NCBI RefSeq assembly: GCF_012163155.1
Contig: NZ_JAAVUN010000001.1
Location: 248,001 to 312,000 of the forward strand
From: Kocuria subflava
GTDB taxonomy: Bacteria; Actinomycetota; Actinomycetes; Actinomycetales; Micrococcaceae
Direction of reading: 5' to 3'
DNA length: 64,000 nucleotides
Shown here: positions 28,134-36,128 of the stretch, piece by piece
Layout of the letters: every line of letters starts with the position of its first letter
Position numbering within the stretch: position 1 is the stretch's first letter
Notes under the pieces: model-generated
Databases searched by the model: none
Told to the model about the DNA's origin: nothing
Seen by the model: the letters and a program-made list of their open reading frames with translations, nothing else
Translations under genes and position numbers: made by a program

Positions 28134-29645
28134 GTGAATGATCTGATTCAGAATCTGTTGGGTCAGTTCTCCGGAATCGGCACCTATTGCTTCACCCCCG
28201 GACAAACGGACATCGCGGAATGCTTCGGCTCCGCAGCGGGCATCATCTGGGGTCCGTTCCTCCTGATCCCGCTGCTGCTGGTCACGGGTCTCTACTTGAG
28301 CATCCGGCTCGGTTTCATACAGATCCTCAAGCTCGGCCCCGCCCTGCGGCTAGCACTGTTCGAGCGCAAGGACGCTGACGCACCCGGTGGTGACGTCTCC
28401 CAGTTCCAGGCCCTCACCACGGCCCTGGCTGCCACGGTGGGTACCGGCAACATCGTGGGTGTGGCCACTGCCATCTCCATCGGTGGCCCCGGTGCGCTGT
28501 TCTGGATGTGGGTGACCGGCATCTTGGGCATGGCCTCCAAGTACTCGGAAGCTTTCCTGGGTGTGCGCTACCGCACCACGGATGCCAAGGGTGAAATCTC
28601 CGGTGGTCCGCAGTACTACCTGCAGCGCGGCATCCGCGGCGGATTCGGCAAGTTCCTGGCCCTGTTCTTTGCCGTGGCCGCCGTGCTGGCCTCCTTCGGC
28701 ATCGGCAATATGACCCAGGGCAACTCCATCTCCGGCAACGTCTCCGAATCCTTTGGCATCCCCACCTGGATCACCGGTCTGGTGCTGGCCATTATGACCA
28801 TGGTGGTTCTGGTGGGTGGCATCAAGTCCATCGGCCGCGTGACTGCTGCGTTCGTGCCCGTCATGATCGTCTTCTACGTGCTGGGCGCCCTGTTCATCCT
28901 GCTGGTCAACGTGGGGGACATCCCCGCAGCCATCGCCTTGATCTTCACCGATGCCTTCACCGGCACCGCTGCCGTGGGCGGATTTGCAGGCTCCGCCATC
29001 ATCTTGGCCATCCAGATGGGTGTTGCCCGCGGCATCTTCTCCAACGAGTCCGGCATGGGTTCTGCGGCCATCGCCGCAGCCTCCGCCCAGACCACCCACC
29101 CCGTGCGTCAGGGTTTGGTGTCCATGACGCAGACCTTCATCGACACCATCATCGTGGTCTCCTGCACCGGTCTGGTGATCATCACCACCGGTGTGTGGGA
29201 GCAGGGCAGTGACTTTGCGGCCACCATGACCGGTGAAGCCTTCACCCACGGTCTGCCCGGTGCCTGGGGGCACATCATTGTGACTCTCGGCCTGGTGATG
29301 TTCGCTTACTCCACCATCCTGGGCTGGGCTTACTACGGTGAGCGCTGCATGGAGCGTCTGGTGGGCCGCGGGGGTGTGATGCCGTACCGCGTGGTGTTCT
29401 CCATTGTGGTGTTCATCGGCGCCACTATCCCGCTGGCCGCCGTGTGGAACTTTGCTGACGTGATGAACGGCCTGATGGCACTGCCCAACCTGCTGGGTCT
29501 GCTGATCATGTCCGGGCTGATCGTGCGCGAGACCAAGCATTACCTCAAGAACGATCCCAAGCTGCGTGCCGGCAAGTCCGAGGTGGACTTGTTCATGCGG
29601 GGTCGCGACGGCGGTATCGACACCTATGAGGTCATCGGCCGCTGA
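28134..29645 (+). CDS. AGCS-family amino-acid:Na+ symporter (alanine/glycine type)
   Basis: A 503-residue protein with about 11 helices. The AGCS signature region GGDVSQFQALTTALAATVGTGNIVGVATAI (about 82-111) and the ANESGMGSAAIAAASAQT-like stretch (SNESGMGSAAIAAAS, about 303-317) are both present. It probably imports alanine or glycine with Na+. The start is GTG at 28134 with GAGAGGA upstream. The 200 bp upstream contain no other gene and no promoter I could place with confidence. A strong terminator follows. Confidence 0.94.
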   Translation: MNDLIQNLLGQFSGIGTYCFTPGQTDIAECFGSAAGIIWGPFLLIPLLLVTGLYLSIRLGFIQILKLGPALRLALFERKDADAPGGDVSQFQALTTALAATVGTGNIVGVATAISIGGPGALFWMWVTGILGMASKYSEAFLGVRYRTTDAKGEISGGPQYYLQRGIRGGFGKFLALFFAVAAVLASFGIGNMTQGNSISGNVSESFGIPTWITGLVLAIMTMVVLVGGIKSIGRVTAAFVPVMIVFYVLGALFILLVNVGDIPAAIALIFTDAFTGTAAVGGFAGSAIILAIQMGVARGIFSNESGMGSAAIAAASAQTTHPVRQGLVSMTQTFIDTIIVVSCTGLVIITTGVWEQGSDFAATMTGEAFTHGLPGAWGHIIVTLGLVMFAYSTILGWAYYGERCMERLVGRGGVMPYRVVFSIVVFIGATIPLAAVWNFADVMNGLMALPNLLGLLIMSGLIVRETKHYLKNDPKLRAGKSEVDLFMRGRDGGIDTYEVIGR

Positions 29646-29662
29646 GCTGCTTCCTCCCACGT

Positions 29663-29699
29663 AACGCCCCCGGTGACCGCTCAGGTTGCCGGGGGCGTT
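29663..29699 (+). terminator. Terminator of the AGCS gene
   Basis: AACGCCCCCGG pairs perfectly with CCGGGGGCGTT across a 15-nt loop, 17 bp after the stop codon. Confidence 0.8.
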
Positions 29700-29703
29700 G
29701 CCA

Positions 29704-29709
29704 TACCCT
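29704..29709 (+). promoter_or_regulatory. -10 element of the epimerase gene (leaderless)
   Basis: TACCCT at -12 to -7 relative to the ATG at 29716, directly behind the preceding terminator. Confidence 0.45.
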
Positions 29710-29715
29710 GGGGGC

Positions 29716-30549
29716 ATGACTGCACTGCAACAGCCCCTTGCCCTGGCCAATGATTCCGGGATCGCCACCGTGTACCACCAGGGCGCTCATGTGGCTTCCT
29801 GGACGCCGTCGCGGCAGGATCCGGTCCTGTTCGTGTCACGTCAGGCGAATTTTGTGGAGGGCAAGGCCATCCGCGGCGGTGTGCCCATCTGCTTCCCCTG
29901 GTTCGGCCCCGGCCGCAACGGTGACCGCACCCCCGCCCACGGGTATGCCCGCACCACGCCGTGGCGTCTGGTTTCTTGCGACGACGCCGTGGCGGTGTTC
30001 GCGCTGTCCCAGGATGATTTCTCCGATGAGGCCCGCCAGGCGTTTCCGTATCCGTTCGCGTGTGAGTACACCGTCACGGTGGGCTCCACTCTGACGTTGG
30101 AATTGGCAACGACCAACACCGGGTCTGAGCCGTTGGAGATCGAAGAAGCTCTCCACACCTACCTGGCCGTGGGTGATCTCCGCTCCGTGAGTGTGGACGG
30201 CTTGGACGGGGTGGACTACGTGGACAAGGTCACCGGCCAGGAGTCCGTGCGCCAGGAGGGCCCTGTGACGTTCACCGGGGAGACTGATCGTGTCTACCGC
30301 AGCGGTGAGCCTCTGGTGGTCAACGATCCTCTGCTGGGGCGCAAGCTGCACATCACCATGACTGGTGCTGCCAACACGGTGGTCTGGAATCCATGGACGG
30401 AGAAGGCCAAGGAGATGGGGGATTTTGCGGACGAGGAGTGGACGCAGATGCTCTGCATTGAAGGCGCCAATGCCCTGGACGACTTTGTGACCGTGGCCCC
30501 CGGGGAGACTCACCGAATCACGTACAGCATTCAGGTGGAGACCGTCTGA
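29716..30549 (+). CDS. Glucose-6-phosphate 1-epimerase-like (YeaD family) protein
   Basis: A 277-residue aldose-1-epimerase fold protein. Typical sequences are HGAHVASWTP-like (YHQGAHVASW), IRGGVPICFPWFGP (about 53-66) with the catalytic region, and AHGYARTTPW; EEALHTYLAVGDL follows near residue 150. These match D-hexose-6-phosphate mutarotases, which interconvert anomers of glucose-6-phosphate. The start is the ATG at 29716, fixed by the leaderless promoter. It converges on a DoxX-like gene across a long inverted repeat. Confidence 0.9.
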   Translation: MTALQQPLALANDSGIATVYHQGAHVASWTPSRQDPVLFVSRQANFVEGKAIRGGVPICFPWFGPGRNGDRTPAHGYARTTPWRLVSCDDAVAVFALSQDDFSDEARQAFPYPFACEYTVTVGSTLTLELATTNTGSEPLEIEEALHTYLAVGDLRSVSVDGLDGVDYVDKVTGQESVRQEGPVTFTGETDRVYRSGEPLVVNDPLLGRKLHITMTGAANTVVWNPWTEKAKEMGDFADEEWTQMLCIEGANALDDFVTVAPGETHRITYSIQVETV

Positions 30550-30596
30550 CCTCTTGCTGCGGAGGCGTCTGAGCCTCGACGGTTGAGGCCGAGCAT

Positions 30597-30660
30597 GCAC
30601 TGAGCGGTGGTGGGTTGCGCTGAAAGACTGGTTTCAGCGCAACCCACCACCGCTCAGTGC
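30597..30660. terminator. 29-bp perfect inverted repeat between convergent genes
   Basis: The arms 30597-30625 and 30632-30660 are exact complements, with a 6-nt loop GACTGG. It lies between the epimerase stop (30549) and the DoxX-like stop (30698) and is the longest perfect stem in the window. Probably a bidirectional terminator; AAA/TTT at the loop end gives no classical T run. Confidence 0.8.
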
Positions 30661-30697
30661 GATCACGAGCTCGGGCCTCAGACTGCCCTGAGCGGGA

Positions 30698-31099
30698 TCA
30701 CTTCTTGGACTGCAGCACCAGAGCCAGGCCGATGGCTGTCAGCCACGCGTCCTTGGACAGCGGGGTCCCCTCCTGGGACGGGCGGATGCCGTCTTCCTGG
30801 GTCATTTCGTCGTTGTTGAAGTACATGGTCAACATGCCGGCGGAGAACGCGGTCAGGGCGATTCCGGCCAGGCGCTTGGAGACGAACGGGGTCAACAGCA
30901 GGCCACCGATGGCAGCCTCAGAGATCCAGAGGAACTGACCAAAGGCCTTGGCGTCCCACTCCTTGAACTGGGGGATGCCGGTGGCGGCCATGCCCTGAAG
31001 GTGCTCGTAGACCTCCACCGGGGCGTCCTTCTTGCCCAGGCCGGACTGGAGCAGGTAGGCGCCGGAGACGCCGCGCAGGATTGCGTTGGACAAACGCAT
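30698..31099 (-). CDS. DoxX-like small membrane protein
   Basis: A 133-residue protein with about four hydrophobic segments. The pattern (ILRGVSGAYLLQSGLGK at the N-terminus, a middle FGQFLWISEAAIGGLLLTPF helix, then AGIALTAFSAGML) resembles DoxX/SURF4-like quinone-linked membrane proteins. Function is not established. An AAAGGA ribosome site precedes the ATG. A helicase leader begins about 130 bp upstream in the opposite direction. Confidence 0.6.
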   Translation of the reverse strand: MRLSNAILRGVSGAYLLQSGLGKKDAPVEVYEHLQGMAATGIPQFKEWDAKAFGQFLWISEAAIGGLLLTPFVSKRLAGIALTAFSAGMLTMYFNNDEMTQEDGIRPSQEGTPLSKDAWLTAIGLALVLQSKK

Positions 31100-31223
31100 G
31101 CTGATGTCCTTTCACGTTTGGGGGAGGGCGTGATCCGCCCAATTTCCTCTCACGCTACCAGTTGATAAGCCGCCTTTCTCCGATGAGTGCTGCACGTCAT
31201 GGTTGGGCTCATCCGCACTCGTG

Positions 31224-31441
31224 TAGTCTTCACGGGTTGCACATGGCACTGCCCCCACGCGACCCGCCCCGCAGGATGCGGGGCTCAAAGCGTCGTCGTG
31301 AACTCTGTTGAACACAGGGGATGGGCAGGCAGCGCGTCGAACATTCCTTGGGCCGTCTCATTCGGCCCGGCTGAGACCAGCCACGACCCTCGGGAACCGC
31401 AGGGTCCACCGGAATCGGATCGGCGCACCCGGCAGGCACAC
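31224..31441 (+). promoter_or_regulatory. Promoter and long 5' leader of the DEAD-box helicase gene
   Basis: The 342 bp between the DoxX-like gene and the helicase hold no convincing gene. TAGTCT at 31224-31229 is a likely -10 box with TTGGGC upstream at 31203-31208, giving a leader of about 200 nt. In it CCCCGCA-GGA-TGCGGGG (31267-31283) forms a perfect 7-bp stem. Long leaders are common on cold-inducible helicase genes (established pattern; here inference). Confidence 0.4.
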
Positions 31442-33136
31442 ATGCCGCCGGGACATCCGATCGAAAGTGCGAACTTCCTCTTGACTACCTTTGTTGACCT
31501 CGGCGTGCCCGAGGCCCTCTCCCGTGTCCTCTCCCAGCAGGGAATCACGGACGCTTTCCCCATCCAATCCAAGACCCTCCCGGATTCGCTGTCCGGGCGT
31601 GACGTCCTGGGCCGCGGCCGCACCGGCTCCGGCAAGACCGTCGCATTCTCCCTGCCGCTGGTGGCCCGCCTTGCGGGTCTGACACAAGGTGCCTCCAAGG
31701 CCAGCCGACGCCCCAACCGCCCCACCGGACTGGTGCTGGCACCAACCCGCGAACTGGCCACCCAGATCGACCGCACCGTGGCACCGCTGGCCAAGGCCGC
31801 CGGGCTGAACACCACCGTGATCTACGGCGGTGTGTCCCAGAAGCACCAGGAGCGTGCCCTGGCTGCCGGTGTGGACATCGTGGTGGCCTGCCCGGGTCGC
31901 CTGGAGGACCTGCTCAAGCAGGGGGTCCTGACCCTGGACGACGTTCGCGTGACCGTGATTGATGAAGCCGACCACATGGCTGACATGGGCTTTTTGCCCG
32001 TTGTCACCCGCATCCTGCAGCGCACCCCCCGCGAGGGCCAGCGTCTGCTGTTCTCCGCAACGCTCGATGGCGGTGTGGACGTGTTGGTCAAGAAGTTCTT
32101 GGACAACCCCGTGACCCACTCTGTGGACGAGCCCAAGGCCACCGTTTCCACCATGGAGCACCACGTGCTGGTGGTGGACGCGAAGGAAAAACAGCAGCTG
32201 ATCGAAACCCTGGCCTCCGGCACCGGGCGCCGCGTGATGTTCACCCGTACCAAGTACCGGGCCAAGAAGATGGCCAAGAAGCTCTCCCAGGCCGGGCTGC
32301 CCGCCGTGGACCTGCACGGCAACCTGTCCCAGAACGCCCGTGACCGAAACCTGGAGGCCTTCTCCACCGGTGAGGTTCGGGTTCTGGTGGCCACCGACGT
32401 CGCCGCCCGCGGCGTGCACGTGGACGACGTCGAACTGGTGGTCCACATCGATCCCCCCGCCGAGCACAAGTCCTACCTGCACCGCTCGGGCCGTACCGCC
32501 CGGGCCGGTGCTGAGGGTCAGGTCATCACCATCTCCACCACGGAGGAGCAGCGTGACGTCCAGAAGCTCATGAAGCAGGCCGGCGTGACCGCTGAGATCT
32601 CCCAGATCAACCCCGGTTCGCCCGTGGTGGCGGAGCTGGTGGGGGAACGCGCCGAGCGCGTTGCCTACGCACCTCCGGCCAAGGACACCGGGGGATCGGG
32701 CCGCGGCGGGTCCAACGGTTCCGGCAAGAGTTCCACCAAGGGTGGCGGCGGAGGAAAGAACGCGGGCCGACAGTCTCAGCGGTCTGACCGTTCCGAACGC
32801 TCCGGCGGGCGTGGCCAGGGCGGTCGTGCATCCTCCGATGGTTCCCGTCAGGGTGGCCAGCACGGACGCGGGGGCCAGAACGGTCGCCGTGGTGAGGGTC
32901 GCGGACGGGATCAGAATCGCGATCAGAACCAGGGCCGTAATCGTGGCCAGGGCCGCAACGATCAGCAGTCACGGTCTGCTGCTGCAGGCTCCGGGGCGCG
33001 GCGTTCCTATTCCGCAGCCTCGGCTGTGAACCTGCATTCCGCAGGCGCCTCCGCGGTAGACCGTTCCACGCAGGCCGCGGCACGACGTCGTAACCGCCGT
33101 GCCGGTGCTGCCACCGGCGCCCCTTCCGGCCGCTGA
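31442..33136 (+). CDS. DEAD-box RNA helicase, RhlE-like
   Basis: A 564-residue helicase. Motifs in order: FPIQ (Q motif), GRGRTGSGKT (Walker A), APTRELA (Ia), VIDEADHMADMGF (DEAD), SAT (III), VATDVAARGVHVDDV (V) and HRSGRTARAG (VI). After about residue 420 comes a low-complexity basic tail of about 140 residues rich in Gly, Arg, Ser and Gln, typical of RNA-binding extensions. It likely remodels RNA during cold or ribosome assembly. The start is uncertain: ATG 31442 is used, but related proteins begin near the TTG at 31481 (TTFVDLGVPEAL), and neither has a good ribosome site. Confidence 0.93.
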   Translation: MPPGHPIESANFLLTTFVDLGVPEALSRVLSQQGITDAFPIQSKTLPDSLSGRDVLGRGRTGSGKTVAFSLPLVARLAGLTQGASKASRRPNRPTGLVLAPTRELATQIDRTVAPLAKAAGLNTTVIYGGVSQKHQERALAAGVDIVVACPGRLEDLLKQGVLTLDDVRVTVIDEADHMADMGFLPVVTRILQRTPREGQRLLFSATLDGGVDVLVKKFLDNPVTHSVDEPKATVSTMEHHVLVVDAKEKQQLIETLASGTGRRVMFTRTKYRAKKMAKKLSQAGLPAVDLHGNLSQNARDRNLEAFSTGEVRVLVATDVAARGVHVDDVELVVHIDPPAEHKSYLHRSGRTARAGAEGQVITISTTEEQRDVQKLMKQAGVTAEISQINPGSPVVAELVGERAERVAYAPPAKDTGGSGRGGSNGSGKSSTKGGGGGKNAGRQSQRSDRSERSGGRGQGGRASSDGSRQGGQHGRGGQNGRRGEGRGRDQNRDQNQGRNRGQGRNDQQSRSAAAGSGARRSYSAASAVNLHSAGASAVDRSTQAAARRRNRRAGAATGAPSGR

Positions 33137-33285
33137 GCCTCACGCTCACCGGGCGCGCCGTCGAAATCCCACCGGGCGACCGAGCTCCCTCAGCTTTTTT
33201 GATTTCCCACTCTGTGGCGCTTTGACCCGCCTGACCGTGGGGAATCGCGGAGTTCGTGGGGGGCTGAGCAATCCGGTGGGGACTG

Positions 33286-33333
33286 AAAGCCCGCCTTCCG
33301 ATTCCACTTGGGGAGAATCGGAGGGCGGGCTTT
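33286..33333 (+). terminator. Terminator in the helicase-Fic spacer
   Basis: AAAGCCCGCC-TTCCGATTC folds on GAATCGGA-GGGCGGGCTTT and runs into TTTT. It is the main feature of the 329-bp interval 33137-33465, which otherwise contains a T6 run at about 33196 and the toxin-antitoxin promoter. Confidence 0.8.
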
Positions 33334-33408
33334 TCGCTGCCCTGAGCAGGCACCACGACGACGAACCCGTGGTCACCCAACCAATCGACAATGCTGGCCT
33401 GGGGTCGG

Positions 33409-33430
33409 CTGAAGTTTCAGTCAGTAGACT
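33409..33430 (+). promoter_or_regulatory. Promoter region of the VbhA/Fic pair
   Basis: TAGACT at 33425-33430 is a likely -10 box, and just upstream CTGAA-GT-TTCAG (33409-33420) is a perfect 5-bp inverted repeat that could be an operator. Confidence 0.35.
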
Positions 33431-33465
33431 CAGCGGTACCTGTCTGACATGTGAAGGAGGCTGCC

Positions 33466-33654
33466 GTGTCCACCACCGCCAGTGTCGAGATCACCCGCCG
33501 TGAGCGGGAAGTGGCGGAAGCCATCCACTCTGGTGAGATGGAAGGTTTGCAAACCACCAGTGAGACTCGGGCTGATACAGGACAGTATGTTGCTGGTGAG
33601 ATCAGCTTGACAGAGCTCGAGGCCCGGGTCCGGCGCCGGTACGGGATTGGTTGA
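33466..33654 (+). CDS. VbhA-like antitoxin of a Fic toxin
   Basis: A 62-residue helical protein. It carries the class I Fic inhibitory motif (S/T)xxxE(G/N) as S22-GEM-E26-G27; that glutamate normally plugs the ATP site of the Fic partner. The tail GQYVAGEISLTELEARVRRRYG matches the VbhA C-terminus. GAAGGAGG precedes GTG 33466. The fic gene overlaps its end by 8 bp, so the two are translated together. Confidence 0.88.
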   Translation: MSTTASVEITRREREVAEAIHSGEMEGLQTTSETRADTGQYVAGEISLTELEARVRRRYGIG

Positions 33655-34279
33655 ATTCGTCGACCCTTACGTGGATCCATCCACCGGGGTGCTGAAGAAC
33701 CTGGTTGACGCCCGCTTTCAAGCTGACCTGGACGCGGTTGAAGGTGACCTTGTGCCCGTCCGTACACTCCGGTTGAACCAGGATCCGCCGGAACCGACCG
33801 GTGACCTGTCTGAGTTGCGAGCGATTCATCGTTTCTTGTTCTCACCTATCTACGCCTGGGCAGGGGGATTGCGCACAGTTGACATTCGCAAAAACCTCCA
33901 GGGCGCGGACTTCTTTGTGCCTGTCCAGATGATTCAGCAGGTGGCCGGTATCGCAGCTGAGCATCTGCGGGCAGATGACTACCTCAGAGGCATGGGTCGC
34001 CCAACTTTCGTCGCCCGCCTGGCGCATCATTACGACCAGTTCAACTACATCCACCCCTTTCGCGATGGCAACGGTCGAACTCATCGCTGGTTTTGGGGGT
34101 GGATCGCTCGCGACGCCGGCTGGCAGTTGAATTGGCGCGCGGTGACTGGTGCAGCCAACGATTCTGCATCACGCGCTGCGGCCGAGCACCAGGATCTTGG
34201 ACCACTCATTGCAATGTTCGATCAAGTCGTTGTGAGGCACGACGACGACGGCGGGGCTAGGTCACACGGTGTCGGCTAG
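33647..34279 (+). CDS. Fic-domain AMPylating toxin (VbhT-like)
   Basis: A 210-residue protein with the complete Fic active-site motif HPFRDGNGRTHR at residues 136-147; catalytic His136, the acidic Asp, the anion-binding GNGR and the second Arg are all present. The FSPIYAWAGGLRTVDI helix and the flap region GADFFVP (87-93) are typical. It should transfer AMP to a target protein (DNA gyrase and topoisomerase IV in the VbhT group) and be blocked by the adjacent antitoxin. Start TTG 33647 overlaps the antitoxin gene. The convergent tetR-like gene overlaps its 3' end by 4 bp. Confidence 0.93.
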   Translation: MVEFVDPYVDPSTGVLKNLVDARFQADLDAVEGDLVPVRTLRLNQDPPEPTGDLSELRAIHRFLFSPIYAWAGGLRTVDIRKNLQGADFFVPVQMIQQVAGIAAEHLRADDYLRGMGRPTFVARLAHHYDQFNYIHPFRDGNGRTHRWFWGWIARDAGWQLNWRAVTGAANDSASRAAAEHQDLGPLIAMFDQVVVRHDDDGGARSHGVG

Positions 34280-35007
34280 GGACCTGTAGAGGGATCCAGG
34301 AGCTCAAAGGCGCGGTCGCACATGAAGGTGAAACGCGCCTGTGGGTCACCGAATTCAGGCCCCAGTTGGTTGAAGATCTCCGAGGACAGAGAACCCAGGA
34401 CCAGGTTCCATGCCGCTACGGCGCGGGCTACGGACTCGGCGGGGAGACCCGCCACCAGGGGGTCATCCAGTAGGCCCCGGACAGCCGCGGGAGCCAGGTC
34501 TGAGGTGCTGGATCGCGGGTTGGTAGCGTGAGCTCTGATTGCGGACGACGCATCGCCCTGCACGTCTCTGACAAGGCCCGCAACCAACGCAAGGACTCGG
34601 GTGCCGGCGTGATTGGTGACCTCACCGGGTGCGCGATAATCGGGCACCGGTGAACCGTACAGGAGCGCGTAGTCGTGGGGGTGGGTCACGGCCCAGTGGC
34701 GAAAGGCGGAGGTCATCGCTTGCCAGCGCGCGTGGTGATCCAATCGCTGTGCTTCTGCCTCGGCTGCTTCCACGGCATCCCCCAGTTCATTGAAGGATTC
34801 GACGATCAAGGCGGTCAAGAGTTCATCACGGTTGGCGGTGTAGCGGAACAGTGCGGAGGGGGCCATGTTCATGTCACGGGCCATGGCGCGCAGCGACAAC
34901 GCGGCGGCGCCATGTTCGGCCAGGTGGGACCGAGCGGTGGCCATCAGTCGAGCGTGGATTTCAGCTCGGTTCTGCGCGCGTTTTCCGCTCGGCGTCCGGG
35001 TGTTCAC
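34276..35007 (-). CDS. TetR-family regulator with WHG-type C-terminal domain
   Basis: A 243-residue protein. The N-terminal helix-turn-helix is clear (ALSLRAMARDMNMAPSALFRY and NRDELLTALI). The ligand domain includes FRHWAVTHPHDYALLYGSPVPDY, the pattern of the WHG subgroup. It is divergent from an NAD-binding protein gene, its likely target. The start is GTG 35007, exactly 6 nt after TATTCT, so the mRNA is probably leaderless. Confidence 0.87.
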   Translation of the reverse strand: MNTRTPSGKRAQNRAEIHARLMATARSHLAEHGAAALSLRAMARDMNMAPSALFRYTANRDELLTALIVESFNELGDAVEAAEAEAQRLDHHARWQAMTSAFRHWAVTHPHDYALLYGSPVPDYRAPGEVTNHAGTRVLALVAGLVRDVQGDASSAIRAHATNPRSSTSDLAPAAVRGLLDDPLVAGLPAESVARAVAAWNLVLGSLSSEIFNQLGPEFGDPQARFTFMCDRAFELLDPSTGP

Positions 35008-35013
35008 CCCACG

Positions 35014-35060
35014 AGAATAAAACCGCTGTCCAGCAACCACACAAAATGCGAACAGTGTTC
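35014..35060. promoter_or_regulatory. TetR promoter and candidate operator
   Basis: TATTCT (minus strand, 35014-35019) is the -10 box of the tetR-like gene. GAACAGTGTTC at 35050-35060 is an 11-bp palindrome in the 115-bp divergent spacer and is a candidate operator. Confidence 0.4.
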
Positions 35061-35122
35061 TTGATTTTGGCGCCAACCCCGTGCACTATTCGAGAACAGC
35101 GATCACGCTTTAGGGGGCGGCC

Positions 35123-36082
35123 ATGAAATACGTAGGAGTGGTTGGGGCTGGGGCCATAGGCCGTCTGACCGCTGCGGAGCTGGTACGCCGTGGACACAGG
35201 GTCACCATGATCAGTCGTTCCGGTCATCAGGCATCCCCCGATCAATGGGGGGCCTGGGCGGTTGATGCCCGCAACGGTCACGAACTCGCCCGCGCGTTGA
35301 AACGTGACATGGGCCTGTGCGACGTCGTCGTGAATGCGGTGAATCCGGTCTCCTACACCCGATGGGAGCGGGACTGGCCGCCCATGGCCCAAGGAATTGC
35401 CGATGCATGTGCCACGTTGGGCGCCGGGCACCTGATGGTGGGCAACCTCTACGGTTACGGATCCGTGAGCGGGTCGATTGCGGAAACCCGGCAGATGGAC
35501 CCCTACGGGGTCAAGGGGCGGGTTCGCGCCCGAATGTGGGTTGACGCGTTGAGAGATCACCGCGCTGGGGGCGCGCCCGCTGTGGAGGTACGGGCCTCCG
35601 ACTACTTCGGGGCAGCAGCCAGGCCGGGGGTCAGCCTGCTCATGGACTACGTGATTCGTCCGGTTCTGCGTGGCACGACCGCCTGGGTTCCGGTGGGAGA
35701 CCTGGATGCTGAGCACTCCTGGACCTACCTGCCGGACATCGCCCGACTTGTGGCGGACCTGGTGGAGTCCGACACCGGTGGCCACCGCTGGGGGCGGGCA
35801 TGGCACGTTCCCACCTCGGCTCCGCGCGCCATGCGGGCGGTTGCCCAGGACACCGCGCGATTGATGGGTGAGCGGGCCGGTGTGGTGCGGCGGGTGCCGC
35901 GAGCGATCATGGCAGCGGCTCGGATTCACCCGCTGGTGCGCGCTCTTGATGAAACCCGGCACCAGTTCGAATCACCGTGGATGTTGGACTCCACAGCGGC
36001 CCAGGTGGAGTTCGGGTGGTCGCCAACTCCGTGGGAGGAAGCGCTGGGGCGCACGGTACGGGAGCTGACGGCGGGGCAGTGA
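35123..36082 (+). CDS. NAD(P)-binding epimerase/dehydratase-like protein
   Basis: A 319-residue Rossmann protein of the extended SDR type. The dinucleotide loop GAGAIGR is at residues 8-14; VVNAVNP lies near 75 and MVGNLYGYGSVSG near 107-119, where the Tyr of an SDR active site may sit, although a canonical YxxxK is displaced (the nearest is DPYGVKGR). It may be a sugar- or isoprenoid-modifying oxidoreductase; substrate unknown. AGGGGGCGG precedes the ATG. It is divergent from and probably repressed by the TetR protein. Confidence 0.72.
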   Translation: MKYVGVVGAGAIGRLTAAELVRRGHRVTMISRSGHQASPDQWGAWAVDARNGHELARALKRDMGLCDVVVNAVNPVSYTRWERDWPPMAQGIADACATLGAGHLMVGNLYGYGSVSGSIAETRQMDPYGVKGRVRARMWVDALRDHRAGGAPAVEVRASDYFGAAARPGVSLLMDYVIRPVLRGTTAWVPVGDLDAEHSWTYLPDIARLVADLVESDTGGHRWGRAWHVPTSAPRAMRAVAQDTARLMGERAGVVRRVPRAIMAAARIHPLVRALDETRHQFESPWMLDSTAAQVEFGWSPTPWEEALGRTVRELTAGQ

Positions 36083-36128
36083 GGCCGCTCAGCAGCCCGT
36101 GCGGACCGGAGCTCCAGTGGTCAGCCGC

